Shown: positions 1 through 9,618, numbered from the stretch's first letter. The stretch: DNA of 64,000 nucleotides from Prauserella isguenensis (GCF_014191605.1 NZ_JACHWU010000005.1:62001-126000); one strand, 5' to 3'. The notes: generated from the letters alone by a model not told the origin. Made by a program: numbers and translations.

Positions 1-1672
1 GCTGCATGTTCGCCAGGAAGCGGTCGTTGGTGTCCTGCAGGCTCGCCTGCTCCCCGCCGAGGACGTGGCCGTTGCCGAGCGTGGCCAGGATCGATGCCAC
101 TGCGGGTTTGCAGACGGCACAGCCCTTACCGGTGCCGTGCTTGGCGATCAGCTCGCTGAAGGTCGTGATCCGCGTGGCACGGACGATCTCGAACAGCTCG
201 GCGCGCGACTGCGTGAAGTGCTCGCACAGCGCCGTCGACTGCTCGACACCGCACGCCGACAACAGTTTCCCGAGCATCGGAACGCACGATCCGCACGAGG
301 TGCCCGCCCTGGTGCAGCTCTTGATCGCCCCGACGCCGTCGCAGCCGTCGTCGTGGATCGCCGCGTTGATCGCACCCTTCGTCACCGCGTTGCACGAGCA
401 GATCTGGGCGTCGTCGGGCAGCGCCTCGACACCGACCGCGTCCCCGCCGCCACCACCGGCGGGCCCGATCAGTGCCGCGGGGTCGACGGGAAGTTCGCCG
501 CCGACCAACGGCCGCAGCAGGTTGTACTCGCTCGCGTCACCGACCAGGACACCACCGAGCAGCGTCGTCGCGTCGTCGGACACCACGAGTTTCTTGTACG
601 AACCGTTCACGGCGTCGTTGAACACGACCTCGAGCGACCCCTCCGTCGCCGCGTGCGCGTCGCCGAAACTGGCGACGTCGACGCCCATGAGCTTGAGCTT
701 CGTGGACGTGTCCGCGCCGGGGAACGAGGCCTCCCTGCCCAGCAGCGTCGCCGCGGCGACCTCGGCCATCGAGTAGCCCGGCGCGACGAGGCCGTACACC
801 CGGCCCGCCACCGAGGCGCACTCCCCGACGGCGAAGATGTGCGGGTCGCTGGTGCGGCACGTCTCGTCGGTCAGTACGCCGCCGCGCTCGCCGAGCTCCA
901 GTCCCGCCTCGCGGCCGAGGTCGTCCCGCGGCCGCACCCCGGCGGAGAACACGAGCAGGTCGATGTCGAGTTCGGTGCCGTTGCCGAGACTCGCCCGGAG
1001 CCGGTCGCCGTCCTGCGCGATCGCGGACGTCGACGTTCCGGTGTGGACGGTTACGTCGAGGTCGGTGACCAGCCGGTTCAGCAGCCCGCCTCCGCCGTCG
1101 TCGACCTGCAGGGGCATCAGCCGCGGGGCCATCTCGACCACGTGCGGCGACAAGCCCATGTCGCGCAGCGCCTTCGCCGCCTCCAGTCCGAGCAGGCCGC
1201 CGCCGACCACCGCCGCGGCGGGCCTGCCACGGCGCTGCCGGGCACGTTCCACCGCCGCGCGGATGTCGTCGAGGTCCTCGATGGTGCGGTACACGAACAC
1301 GCCCGGCAGGTCCTTGCCCTCGACGGGCGGCACGAACGGCCGCGAGCCCGTGGCCAGCACCAGCGCGTCGTAGTCCTGCACGCGGCCGCTTCGGGTCGTG
1401 ACCCGCTTGGCGCCCCGGTCGATCGACTCGACCGGATCGCCGAGCACCAGCTCCACCAGCTCGTCGCCGCGGTACTCGGCGCCCGGCAGCGCCAGCACAT
1501 CCGGGTTCCAGGTATCCACATAGGACGTCAGCGCCACCCGGTCGTAGGCAGGACGGGTCTCCTCGCCGAACACGACGACCCGCCACGTCCCGTCGACGTC
1601 GTCACTGCGCAACGCCTCCACCAGGCGGTGGGCCACCATGCCGTGCCCGGCGACCACCAACGTTCGACTCAT
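1..1672 (-). CDS. nirB: Assimilatory nitrite reductase large subunit, N-terminal 557 residues (cut by window edge)
   Basis: NAD(P)H-dependent reduction of nitrite to ammonium in the cytoplasm. Visible parts are an FAD/NAD pyridine nucleotide-disulphide oxidoreductase module (dinucleotide motifs VVAGHG at 6-11 and VVGGGLLGLE at 155-164), then a BFD-like [2Fe-2S] domain with C425, C427, C460 and C463, and a further CAVC pair at 518-521. This domain order is the NirB order; the sirohaem/[4Fe-4S] half lies beyond base 1. The ATG at 1672 has a GGAGGT seven bases upstream. It follows narK on the same strand after 171 bp, so co-regulation with nitrate import is likely. A NirD subunit, if present, lies outside the window. 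Confidence 0.93.
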   Translation of the reverse strand, partial: MSRTLVVAGHGMVAHRLVEALRSDDVDGTWRVVVFGEETRPAYDRVALTSYVDTWNPDVLALPGAEYRGDELVELVLGDPVESIDRGAKRVTTRSGRVQDYDALVLATGSRPFVPPVEGKDLPGVFVYRTIEDLDDIRAAVERARQRRGRPAAAVVGGGLLGLEAAKALRDMGLSPHVVEMAPRLMPLQVDDGGGGLLNRLVTDLDVTVHTGTSTSAIAQDGDRLRASLGNGTELDIDLLVFSAGVRPRDDLGREAGLELGERGGVLTDETCRTSDPHIFAVGECASVAGRVYGLVAPGYSMAEVAAATLLGREASFPGADTSTKLKLMGVDVASFGDAHAATEGSLEVVFNDAVNGSYKKLVVSDDATTLLGGVLVGDASEYNLLRPLVGGELPVDPAALIGPAGGGGGDAVGVEALPDDAQICSCNAVTKGAINAAIHDDGCDGVGAIKSCTRAGTSCGSCVPMLGKLLSACGVEQSTALCEHFTQSRAELFEIVRATRITTFSELIAKHGTGKGCAVCKPAVASILATLGNGHVLGGEQASLQDTNDRFLANMQ

Positions 1673-1843
1673 GACTCGCACCTCCGCCGATGACTGCGTT
1701 CCATGCTCACCAGTGGTCGTATCCGGACCACTTCCGCCGTGTTTCCGCGGCGTTACCAACAGTTCCCTTTCCCGCTCAGGGGCTGTGACACCCGGTGCGG
1801 GCACGCGGCGACACCCGATGCAGGGCCCGCGCGCTCGCGGTGC

Positions 1844-3232
1844 TCACACGCGCGCGTACGCGAGACTCGGCGCGCGCTCCACCGCGAAGCTCGTGCGGAG
1901 GTAGAACCACCAGGTCGTGGCCATGCACCCGCCGTAGAAGACGAGGATCGCGACGAGCGCGGGCGTCAGCGTGCCGCCGCCTTCGAGGGAGAATTTGAAG
2001 ACGAGGTTCACCAGCACGCCGCCGAACGCGCCGAGCGCGCCCGCGACGCCGACGACCGCGCCCGCCTGCCGCTTGGCCGACTTGGCGACCGCGTCGGGGT
2101 CCGCGTCGACCCCGGCGTTCCGCTTCGCCTCCTCGGCGAAGATCATCGGGATCATCCGGTACGTCGAGCCGTTGCCGATCCCGGTCAGCACGAACAGCAG
2201 GATGAACGAACCGAAGAACAGCGCGAAGCTCTGCTGCGCGACGCTGACCATCACCCCGACGGTGCCGATCGCCAGCCCCGCGAAGTTCCACTGGGTGATG
2301 CGCCCGCCGCCGAACCGGTCCGCGAGCCACCCGCCGAACGGCCGCGTGGCCGACCCGATGAGTGCGCCGAGGAACGCCAGCCCGACGAAGGCGGTGTACT
2401 CCGAGAACGTGAGCTGGATCAGCGACGGGAAGGCGAACGAGAAGCCGATGAACGACCCGAACGTTCCGATGTAGAGGAAGGACATGACCCACGTGTGCTT
2501 GTTGCGCAGCGCGATGCGGTACGAGCTGCCGTCCGGCCTGGCGGAGGTGATGGAGTCCATCAGCGTCCACGAGCACACAGCCGCGACGACGATCAGCGGC
2601 ATCCACATCAGTGCCGCGTAGGCGAGGTTGACGCCGGTGCCGATGCTGATGACCAGTGGCACGAACAGCTGCGTGACGGCGACGCCCAGGTTGCCGCCCG
2701 CCGCGTTGAGGCCCAGCGCAAAGCCCTTCTTGCCCCCGGGGAAGAAGAACGAGATGTTGCTCATCGACGACGAGAAGTTGCCGCCGCCGAAGCCCATCGC
2801 GGCCGCGGTGAGCAGGAAGAACCAGAACGGTGCCTGGGTGGTCACCGCGACGACCAACATGACGCACGGGATCAGCAGCAGCGACGCGCTGACCGTCGTC
2901 CACGCGCGCCCGCCGAACCTCGGGATCGCGAACGTGTACGGCACCCGGAGCAAGGACCCGACCAGGTTCGGGACGATGATGAGCCAGAACGTCTGCCCGA
3001 CTCCGAAGTGCACCCCGGCGTCGGGCAGGTTCACCACGACGATGCTCATCAGGATCCACACGTTGAAGCCGAGGTGCTCGGCCAGGATCGAGAAGCCGAG
3101 GTTGCGCCAGGCGACCTTCTTGCCGACGGCGTTCCAGAACCCCGGGTCCTCGGGTTCCCAGTTGTCGATCCACCGTCCTCGTCGCCGGGCGAGCGTGTGC
3201 TCGTCGGCCGGTTTCTCTGGTGCGAGCGTCAT
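1844..3232 (-). CDS. narK: Nitrate/nitrite MFS transporter NarK type
   Basis: Inner-membrane major facilitator carrier for nitrate uptake or nitrite exchange, 462 aa. About twelve hydrophobic segments are visible. The nitrate-porter signature regions are present: GFGGGNFSSSMSNISFFFP near residues 145-163 and a second glycine-rich stretch GALGAFGGVLVN near the C-terminus, with arginines inside helices as in the NNP family. The ATG at 3232 is chosen because AAGGAG lies about seven bases upstream and the N-terminus then matches the short soluble lead of the family. The reading frame stays open far upstream but that part is antisense to nasB. A GlnR-like site lies about 90 bp upstream. Confidence 0.93.
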   Translation of the reverse strand: MTLAPEKPADEHTLARRRGRWIDNWEPEDPGFWNAVGKKVAWRNLGFSILAEHLGFNVWILMSIVVVNLPDAGVHFGVGQTFWLIIVPNLVGSLLRVPYTFAIPRFGGRAWTTVSASLLLIPCVMLVVAVTTQAPFWFFLLTAAAMGFGGGNFSSSMSNISFFFPGGKKGFALGLNAAGGNLGVAVTQLFVPLVISIGTGVNLAYAALMWMPLIVVAAVCSWTLMDSITSARPDGSSYRIALRNKHTWVMSFLYIGTFGSFIGFSFAFPSLIQLTFSEYTAFVGLAFLGALIGSATRPFGGWLADRFGGGRITQWNFAGLAIGTVGVMVSVAQQSFALFFGSFILLFVLTGIGNGSTYRMIPMIFAEEAKRNAGVDADPDAVAKSAKRQAGAVVGVAGALGAFGGVLVNLVFKFSLEGGGTLTPALVAILVFYGGCMATTWWFYLRTSFAVERAPSLAYARV

Positions 3233-3323
3233 GGAAGTCTCCTTCGGCGTGACGGGCATCGTGGGGCGGGCGTCGCAGGGTCGCCGCACCCGACGTGACG
3301 TGCGATCACGGTAGGAATCGGCT

Positions 3324-3361
3324 GTTTCCGGAGGCAGCGCGCGCGATTCCGGCCGTGCTAC
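3324..3361 (-). promoter_or_regulatory. Candidate GlnR-type nitrogen box upstream of narK
   Basis: Read on the minus strand, four pentamers are spaced exactly six bases apart: GTAGC, GGAAT, CGCTG, GAAAC. This is the a-b-a-b layout of actinomycete GlnR sites (gTnAc-n6-GaAAc repeated). The last pentamer is perfect, the first has one mismatch, and the two middle ones are poor. It lies about 90 bp before the narK start. The spacing is directly seen; GlnR binding is inference. Confidence 0.4.
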
Positions 3362-3455
3362 CTGGTACTCACCGCGGGCGGCGGTGGCTGTGAGGTCGCG
3401 GCCGGGATTCCGCCACACTGCGGAACGTCCCGCGGGTGGGAGCCGCGCACCGGGC

Positions 3456-4907
3456 CTAGTCGGTACTGGTGAGCCAGTCGGCGATGCCGCACACCGCGTC
3501 CCGGCAACTGCCGCACCCGGTGCTCGCACGGGTCCGCTGCGCGATCTCATCCACTGTGGACGCTCCGCCACGGTAGGCCTCGATGATCTTGGCCTTGCTG
3601 ACGGAGTTGCACCGGCAGACGATGGCCGAACCGGGCAGGTCGGCCGGACTGGCCGCCGCGGGTGCCGCCGACGGCAGGGCCCGGCCGAGCAGCAGCGCGA
3701 GCCGGTCCTCGGGAATTCGCATCCCGCGGTCGTAGAGCTGGGTGATCGTCGCCGCCGCATCGGGCACACCGAGCACGATGGCGCCCGCCACCTTCTCGTC
3801 GCGCACCACCAGCTTGGCGTAGCGGCCACGCGTCGGATCGTCGAGGCACACGACCTCGGTATCGTCGTCGGCCGTGTCCGCGGTGACCGCCGTGTCGCCG
3901 AGCGCCGCGACGTCGATGCCCTTCGCCTTGAGCCGCGTGACGACGGACGTCCCGCTGTAGCGCGACGCGGTATCGGCGCCGGTGAGCAGGTCGGCCAGCA
4001 CCCCCGCCTGTTCCCACGCGGGCTGGACGAGCCCGGGCGGCGCCGCGGGGTGCCTGCAGCAGTCGCCGAGGGCGTGGATCCGGCCGTCACTGGTGCGCAG
4101 GGCGTCGTCGACGACCACGCCCCGGTCGACGTCGAGTCCCGCGTCGGCGGCGAGGCCGGTCTCGGCGCGGACCCCGGTCGACACGACCAGCAGGTCCGCC
4201 TCGACGTGGCTGCCGTCGTCGAGCTTCAACCCGTCCCCGGGAAGGTATTTCGCCGCGCCCCTGCCGAGGCGGAAGTCGATGCCGAACCCTTCGAGCGTGC
4301 GGGCGAGCACGCGGCCCGACCCCGGGTCGAGCTGGCGCTCCATCGGATACGGCGCGGGGTGGACGACCGTCACGCGATTACCCCGGCCGGCGAGGCCGCG
4401 TGCGGCTTCCAGGCCGAGCAGCCCGCCGCCGAGCACGGCGACCGGAGCGCCCACCTTCGCCGCGTCGAGGATCCGGTCGCAGTCGTCGAGGTTGCGGAAC
4501 GCCAGGGCGCCCTCGGCGAGCTCGCCGTCGTCGCCGACGAGGCCGTCCACGGGCGGCACCCACGGCCTGCTTCCCGTCGCCAGCACGAGCGAGTCGTACG
4601 CCACGGCGGTGCCGTCGTCCAGCTCGACCGTCCGGTTGCGACGGTCGATGCGCCGCGCCGCCACGTTCAGCCGGAGATCGACGTGGTTGCGCTCGGCCCA
4701 GCCGTCGTCGTGCAGGCGCACGCTCCCCGGCTGCATGGTCCCCGCCACCACTGCCGACAGCAGCACCCGGTTGTAGGCGGGGTGCGGCTCGGCGCCGACG
4801 ACCGTCAACGCGACCCGCTCCCCCTCCGGGTCCCGGTTGCGGATCTCGTCGGCGAGCCGCGCGCCCGCCATGCCGTAGCCGAGGACGACCACTCTGCGCG
4901 CGGTCAC
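3456..4907 (-). CDS. nasB: FAD-dependent reductase with C-terminal [2Fe-2S] domain, nitrate reductase electron-transfer subunit
   Basis: 483 aa. An N-terminal FAD site (VVVLGYGMAGARLADE, 5-20), a central NAD site (VAVLGGGLLGLEAARG) and a FAD-closing motif (HALGDCC) are followed by a BFD-like domain with C431, C433, C465 and C468. The architecture matches NasB of Bacillus, which passes NAD(P)H electrons to the nitrate reductase catalytic subunit, and resembles the front half of NirB but without sirohaem domains. The start ATG overlaps the nasC stop by 4 nt, so the two are translationally coupled and should work as one enzyme. It could also be annotated as an isolated nitrite reductase-like oxidoreductase; the coupling favours NasB. 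Confidence 0.82.
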   Translation of the reverse strand: MTARRVVVLGYGMAGARLADEIRNRDPEGERVALTVVGAEPHPAYNRVLLSAVVAGTMQPGSVRLHDDGWAERNHVDLRLNVAARRIDRRNRTVELDDGTAVAYDSLVLATGSRPWVPPVDGLVGDDGELAEGALAFRNLDDCDRILDAAKVGAPVAVLGGGLLGLEAARGLAGRGNRVTVVHPAPYPMERQLDPGSGRVLARTLEGFGIDFRLGRGAAKYLPGDGLKLDDGSHVEADLLVVSTGVRAETGLAADAGLDVDRGVVVDDALRTSDGRIHALGDCCRHPAAPPGLVQPAWEQAGVLADLLTGADTASRYSGTSVVTRLKAKGIDVAALGDTAVTADTADDDTEVVCLDDPTRGRYAKLVVRDEKVAGAIVLGVPDAAATITQLYDRGMRIPEDRLALLLGRALPSAAPAAASPADLPGSAIVCRCNSVSKAKIIEAYRGGASTVDEIAQRTRASTGCGSCRDAVCGIADWLTSTD

Positions 4908-7123
4908 AGCGCCTCACCCGGTTCCTGCTGCCCCGGCTCTCTCTCCACGTGTTCCCGAGCACCGGCCGGCACCAGCCGGGCCGCGCACACCTTGAACTCG
5001 GGCATCCGGCTGGTCGGGTCGAGCACGGGGTTCGTGATGAGGTTGGCCCGCTGCCCACCCGGGAAGTGGAACGGCACGAACACGACGTCCGGCCGCATCG
5101 ACGGCACGCACCGCACCGGCGCGGTCACGGCGCCGCGGCGGGATTCGACGGTGGCGACCTCACCGGCGTCGAGCCCGGCCCGGGCGGCGGTGTCCGGATG
5201 CACCTCGATGTGGGCCTCCGGTACCGCGTCCGCCAGCTCCGGAACGGCCCGCGTCTGCGCGCCCGACTGGTAGTGCTGCAACACCCGCCCGGTCGTGGCC
5301 TGCAGCGGATACTCCGCGTCCGGCGGCTCGGCGGGTCCGGTGTGGTCGACGGCCACGAAGCGCGCGCGGCCGTCGGGGTGGGCGAACCCGTCGAGGAACA
5401 TGCGGGGCGTGCCCGGGTGATCCGCCTCCGGCACCGGCCAGTGCAGCGCCTCGCCGGCGCGCAACCGCTCGTAGGTCACACCCGCGTAGTCGGCGGGACC
5501 TCCCGCCGACGCGGCCCGCAGTTCGGTGAAGACCTCCTCGGCGTCGGCGGGGAACCGGCCGGAAGGCTGGCCGAGGCGGTCGGCGAGCCCGGCGAGGACG
5601 TCGAGGTCGCTGCGCACGCCGTCCGGCGGGTCGATCGCCTTGCGGCGCAGCAGCACCCGGCCTTCGAGGTTGGTCATCGTGCCGTCCTCCTCGGCCCACT
5701 GGGTCACGGGCAGCACGACGTCGGCCATCGCGGCGGTCTCGGACAGCACGACGTCGGCGGTGACGAGGAGGTCCAGCGCACCCAACCGGTCGGCCACCCG
5801 CTGCGAACGCGGCGCCGACACGACGACGTTGCTGCCGAACACGAGCAGCGCCCTCGGCCCGTCCGGCTCACCGAGCGCGTCGAGCAGCTCGTACGCCGAC
5901 CGGCCGGGCGCGGGCAGCGAATCCGCGTCCACGCCCCACACGCGCGCCACGTGCTCCCGCGCGGCCGGGTCGGCGAGCGTGCGGTAACCGGGCAGCTGGT
6001 CGGCCTTCTGGCCGTGCTCCCGTCCGCCCTGGCCGTTGCCCTGGCCGGTCAGGCAGCCGTAACCGGAGCCGCGGCGGCCCGGCAGGCCGTGCGCCAGTGC
6101 CACGTCGATCCAGGCACTCACGGTGTCGACGCCGGTGGCGTGCTGTTCCGCGCCGCGCGCGGTGAGCACGTACGCGTTGCGTGCCGCCGCGAGCCTGTGG
6201 GCGAGCGCGCGCTGGTCGGCGGCGCTGACGCCGGTGATGCGTTCCACGTGCTCGGGCCAGTACCGGGCGACGGTCCGCCACAGGTCGTCGAACCCGGCGG
6301 TGCGTTCGGCCACGTACGCCTCGTCGAGCAGCCCCTCGGCGACGGTCGCGTGCAGCACGCCGAGCGCCAGCGCCAGGTCGGTGCCGGGCGCGGGCGCGAG
6401 GTGCACGTCGGCCTGCTCGGCGGTGGGCGTGCGCCGCGGGTCGACGACGACCAGTCCACCCTTGGCGGCCGCACCCTGCAGGTGCTGCAGGAACGGCGGC
6501 ATCGTCTCCGCCGGATTCGAGCCGACCAGCACGATCAGGTCGGCGCCCGCCAGGTCCGTCATCGGGAACGGCATGCCCCGGTCGAGGCCGAACGCCCTGA
6601 TGCCCGCCGCGGCGGCCGAGGACATGCAGAACCGGCCGTTGTAGTCGATCTGCGACGTCCCGAGCGCCACCCGCGCGAACTTGCCCAGCAGGTAGCTTTT
6701 CTCGTTGGTCAGCCCACCGCCGCCGAAGATCGCCACGGCGTCGCGCCCGTGTTCGGCCTGCAGCTCGGTGAGCCGGGCCGCGACGAGGTCCAGCGCCTCG
6801 TCCCAGCTCGCGGGGCGCAGCTCGCCGCCGGTGCGGACGAGCGGGGTCGTCAGCCGCGCCGGGGAGTCGAGCAGCGAGGCCGACGTCCAGCCCTTCTGGC
6901 ACAGCCCGCCGCGGTTGGCGGGGAACTCCCGCGGGGCGACCTCGACTGTCGGTGCGACGTCGGCGGTCGCCGTGAGGGACATGCCGCACTGCAGCGCGCA
7001 GTACGGGCAGTGCGTGTCGGTCCGCGCCCCGTTCGTGTCCGATGTGGCGGGCCGCTCGTCCGTGCCGTGCCGGGACGGACGAGCCGCGTCCGCCCCGGAC
7101 GGGGTGTCGGCTGTCAGCGTCAA
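4904..7123 (-). CDS. nasC: Assimilatory nitrate reductase catalytic subunit (molybdopterin, [4Fe-4S])
   Basis: 739 aa cytoplasmic member of the DMSO reductase superfamily, reducing nitrate to nitrite with bis-MGD. The N-terminal cluster motif is C39-x2-C42-x3-C46-x28-C75, followed by CQKGW typical of NasA/NasC. The body carries GGGGLTNEKSYLLGKFAR and later GCLTGQGNGQGGREHGQK, characteristic of assimilatory nitrate reductases. No Tat signal is visible, fitting a cytoplasmic enzyme. It heads an operon with nasB (4-nt overlap). Molybdenum cofactor supply may link it to moeZ nearby. Confidence 0.93.
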   Translation of the reverse strand: MTLTADTPSGADAARPSRHGTDERPATSDTNGARTDTHCPYCALQCGMSLTATADVAPTVEVAPREFPANRGGLCQKGWTSASLLDSPARLTTPLVRTGGELRPASWDEALDLVAARLTELQAEHGRDAVAIFGGGGLTNEKSYLLGKFARVALGTSQIDYNGRFCMSSAAAAGIRAFGLDRGMPFPMTDLAGADLIVLVGSNPAETMPPFLQHLQGAAAKGGLVVVDPRRTPTAEQADVHLAPAPGTDLALALGVLHATVAEGLLDEAYVAERTAGFDDLWRTVARYWPEHVERITGVSAADQRALAHRLAAARNAYVLTARGAEQHATGVDTVSAWIDVALAHGLPGRRGSGYGCLTGQGNGQGGREHGQKADQLPGYRTLADPAAREHVARVWGVDADSLPAPGRSAYELLDALGEPDGPRALLVFGSNVVVSAPRSQRVADRLGALDLLVTADVVLSETAAMADVVLPVTQWAEEDGTMTNLEGRVLLRRKAIDPPDGVRSDLDVLAGLADRLGQPSGRFPADAEEVFTELRAASAGGPADYAGVTYERLRAGEALHWPVPEADHPGTPRMFLDGFAHPDGRARFVAVDHTGPAEPPDAEYPLQATTGRVLQHYQSGAQTRAVPELADAVPEAHIEVHPDTAARAGLDAGEVATVESRRGAVTAPVRCVPSMRPDVVFVPFHFPGGQRANLITNPVLDPTSRMPEFKVCAARLVPAGAREHVEREPGQQEPGEAL

Positions 7124-7172
7124 CGGGCACCTCCTGCTGGTCGCCGGCGTTCAGGCGACGGTAGGAAGCGCG

Positions 7173-7210
7173 TGTTACCCGAAAGTGCGCTGATGTTTCA
7201 GGCGTTTGAC
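7173..7210 (-). promoter_or_regulatory. Candidate GlnR-type nitrogen box upstream of nasC
   Basis: On the minus strand the sequence reads GTCAA-n6-GAAAC-n6-GCACT-n6-TAACA. The first pair is nearly perfect for the GlnR a-b half-site, the second pair is degenerate. It sits about 50 bp before the nasC start, a usual distance for GlnR control of nitrate assimilation genes. Spacing is observed; regulator identity is inferred. Confidence 0.45.
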
Positions 7211-7270
7211 GTTGCTCCGCGACCTCGGCGAGGACGCGGTGAGCACGCGGTGAGCACGCGGGCCCTGCGC

Positions 7271-8101
7271 CTACAGGAGTTCGCTGACCTCCGCGGCTGC
7301 GGCGCGCAGGCGGGTGGCCTCGACGTCGGCCGAGCCGGGGTGACGTGCGTGATACGCGAGCCGGAACAGAGTCGCCCGCAGCAGCAGCTGTGACCAGTCC
7401 GGCAGGTACGACCAGCGGTGCAGCAGCGTCATGTCGGCCCCGCCCCACGCGACCGCGTCGATCGCCGCGACGGCGGCTCCCCACTCCGCGGGCCGGAAAT
7501 GCGGCACCAGGTCGACGATGCCGGGCGGGGCGTCACCGTCGAACAGGACGGTGCCGAACAGCTCGCCGTGCACCAGCTGCGGCCGGGAGGACAACGGTTT
7601 GCGGGCGGGCGCGAGGATCTCGAACCAGCGGCCACCCTTGGCTTCGTCGAGTTCGACGTCGACCTCGCCCCAGGCCACGCGTTCGGCGTCCGCCGCGATC
7701 CCCTGCCTGCCCGCGAGGAAGTCGGGCTCGGACAGGTCGGCCATGGCTCGGTGCAACTTGATCGCCGTGAGCACGGTGTCGTCGGGGCGGTTCTCGGGCC
7801 TGCCGGACACGAACCGGGCCGCGGCCCAGCCACCCATGACCCAACGGCCGTCCGTGGTGTTCAACGGCCGCGCGATGCGCAGGCCGGGGGCGTCGAGCGC
7901 GGCGAGCGTGCGTGCCAGCCACACGGCGTGCGCCCGGTCCGAGACCTTCCGCAGGACGACGTCGCCGTAGCGCCACACGGTCGCGGCCAGCTGCTCGCCG
8001 TCGTCGTCGGAGGCCGCGGTCAGGCCGAAAGCCGCGCGCACGTGCGCAGGCGGACGTTCGGCTGCATACCCCACGCCGACCGACGTTACCGCCGACACCA
8101 C
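7271..8101 (-). CDS. TIGR02569-type actinobacterial protein, phosphotransferase-like fold
   Basis: About 276 aa. It resembles the family next to moeZ in mycobacteria (Rv3205c). Weak kinase-like features are visible: a lysine in VVLRKVSDRAHA, a catalytic-loop-like LVHGELFGTVLF and a following IVDLVPHFRPAEW, as in aminoglycoside/choline-type phosphotransferases, but the usual HGD..N is altered to HGE. Substrate unknown. Two GTG starts are possible, at 8101 and 8074; neither has a convincing ribosome site. It follows moeZ after a terminator-like hairpin. Confidence 0.72.
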   Translation of the reverse strand: MVSAVTSVGVGYAAERPPAHVRAAFGLTAASDDDGEQLAATVWRYGDVVLRKVSDRAHAVWLARTLAALDAPGLRIARPLNTTDGRWVMGGWAAARFVSGRPENRPDDTVLTAIKLHRAMADLSEPDFLAGRQGIAADAERVAWGEVDVELDEAKGGRWFEILAPARKPLSSRPQLVHGELFGTVLFDGDAPPGIVDLVPHFRPAEWGAAVAAIDAVAWGGADMTLLHRWSYLPDWSQLLLRATLFRLAYHARHPGSADVEATRLRAAAAEVSELL

Positions 8102-8213
8102 ACGGGCGGGTGAGCGACCCCACGACCGACACCGGCCTGTGACCCGAGGACGCCGTGCCCGACGTCCGCCCGACTCGAGAGGCAGGCCTCGAGGACGACC
8201 CCGAGAAAGACGA

Positions 8214-8248
8214 AGGCCCCGGCGCTGGGGTCTCCAGCTCCGGGGCCT
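8214..8248 (-). terminator. Intrinsic terminator after moeZ
   Basis: Perfect 9-bp arms (AGGCCCCGG at 8214-8222, CCGGGGCCT at 8240-8248) enclose a 17-nt loop with an inner CTGG/CCAG pair. Read in the moeZ direction it is followed by a T-rich run (TCGTCTTTCTC). It lies about 85 bp past the moeZ stop. Confidence 0.75.
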
Positions 8249-8334
8249 CCGCCGCACCCTGCAACCGGCCAGATGGCCTGAGCAAGTCTCAGCCGGCAGC
8301 ACAAGACGACGCCTTCAGCAGGCGCTGCCACCTA

Positions 8335-9513
8335 TCAGTATGTAGGCAAGCTCGTGTCGATCTGCTTCGCCCATGCCAAAACGCCTCCGCCGAGGTGCGA
8401 TGCGCTCGAAAAACCGGCCTTGTGCAGGGCGGCGAGCGCCTCGGCGCTGCGCTGACCCGACTTGCAGTGCAGCACGACCGGCTTGTCCTGCGGCAGCTCC
8501 GCCAGCGCCTCACCCGACAGGATCCGATCCTTCGGGATCAGCTTCGCGCCCTTGATGTTGACGATCTCGTACTCGTGCGGCTCGCGGACGTCGATGAGCT
8601 CGAAGTTCTCACCGGCGTCGAACTTGGCCTTCAGCTCGGCCGGCGTGATCGTGCTGCCGGAGGCGGCCTGCTGCGCGTCGTCGGAGACGACACCGCAGAA
8701 CGACTCGTAGTCGATCAGCTCGGTGATCTTCGGGGTCTCCGGGTCCTTCCGGATCTTGACCTCGCGGTACTTCATCTCCAGCGCGTCGTAGCTGATCAGC
8801 CGGCCGAGCAGCGGCTCACCGATGCCGGTGATGAGCTTGACCGCCTCGGTCACCATGATCGAACCGATCGAGGCGCACAGCACGCCCAGCACGCCGCCCT
8901 CGGCGCACGACGGAACCATGCCGGGAGGCGGCGGCTCCGGGTAGAGGTCGCGGTAGTTCAGGCCACGACCGTTCGGCGCGTCCTCCCAGAACACGCTGAC
9001 CTGGCCCTCGAACCGGAAGATCGAGCCCCACACGTACGGCTTGCCGAGGATCACCGCGGCGTCGTTGACCAGGTACCGCGTGGCGAAGTTGTCCGTGCCA
9101 TCGAGGATCAGGTCGTAGTCGCGGAAGACGTCGAGGGCGTTGTCGTTGGTCAGCTGCTCCTGGTGGAGCACCACGTCGACGTTCGGGTTGACCTCGGCGA
9201 CCGACTCCTGGGCCGAGACGGCCTTCGGCTTGTCGATGTCCGACTGACCGTGGATCACCTGCCTCTGCAGGTTCGACTCGTCCACGACGTCGAAGTCGAT
9301 CACGCCGAGCGTGCCCACTCCCGCCGCGGCGAGGTACAGCAGCGCGGGGCTGCCGAGCCCGCCCGCGCCGATCACGAGCACCTTGGCGTTCTTCAGCCGC
9401 TTCTGCCCGTCCATTCCGACATCCGGGATGATCAGGTGCCTGCTGTACCGGGCGACCTCATCCTTGGTCAGCTCGGCAGCCGGCTCGACGAGCGGCGGCA
9501 GCGCAGTCGACAT
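8335..9513 (-). CDS. moeZ: Adenylyltransferase/sulfurtransferase MoeZ (ThiF domain plus rhodanese)
   Basis: 392 aa, the length recalled for mycobacterial MoeZ. An N-terminal E1-like ThiF/MoeB domain (nucleotide loop VIGAGGLGSPALLYLAAAG; DIDKPKA; adenylate region DGTDNFATRYLVND; SCAEGG) activates the C-terminus of small sulfur carriers, and a C-terminal rhodanese domain (IDVREPHEYEIVNI; active loop HCKSGQRS with C350) supplies sulfur. Substrates known for the family include the MoaD and CysO type carriers. The ATG at 9513 is preferred over 9546 because GGAGG lies five bases before it and gives the family length. Molybdopterin made with its help would feed the nitrate reductase upstream. Confidence 0.95.
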   Translation of the reverse strand: MSTALPPLVEPAAELTKDEVARYSRHLIIPDVGMDGQKRLKNAKVLVIGAGGLGSPALLYLAAAGVGTLGVIDFDVVDESNLQRQVIHGQSDIDKPKAVSAQESVAEVNPNVDVVLHQEQLTNDNALDVFRDYDLILDGTDNFATRYLVNDAAVILGKPYVWGSIFRFEGQVSVFWEDAPNGRGLNYRDLYPEPPPPGMVPSCAEGGVLGVLCASIGSIMVTEAVKLITGIGEPLLGRLISYDALEMKYREVKIRKDPETPKITELIDYESFCGVVSDDAQQAASGSTITPAELKAKFDAGENFELIDVREPHEYEIVNIKGAKLIPKDRILSGEALAELPQDKPVVLHCKSGQRSAEALAALHKAGFSSASHLGGGVLAWAKQIDTSLPTY

Positions 9514-9618
9514 CACGTCCTCCATCTCGCGCTTGTCGCAGTCCATCCATTCATAACCGCTCCGAGCCCCGGAACCTTCCCGGTGTCCACATCCTGGACA
9601 GATTTCCCGAGATCCGGC

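Noticed and set aside
4400-7393. Very long plus-strand open frame opposite nasB and nasC
   Set aside because: Arg/Pro/Gly-rich translation without domains, opposite well-supported genes; a product of high GC at third codon positions.
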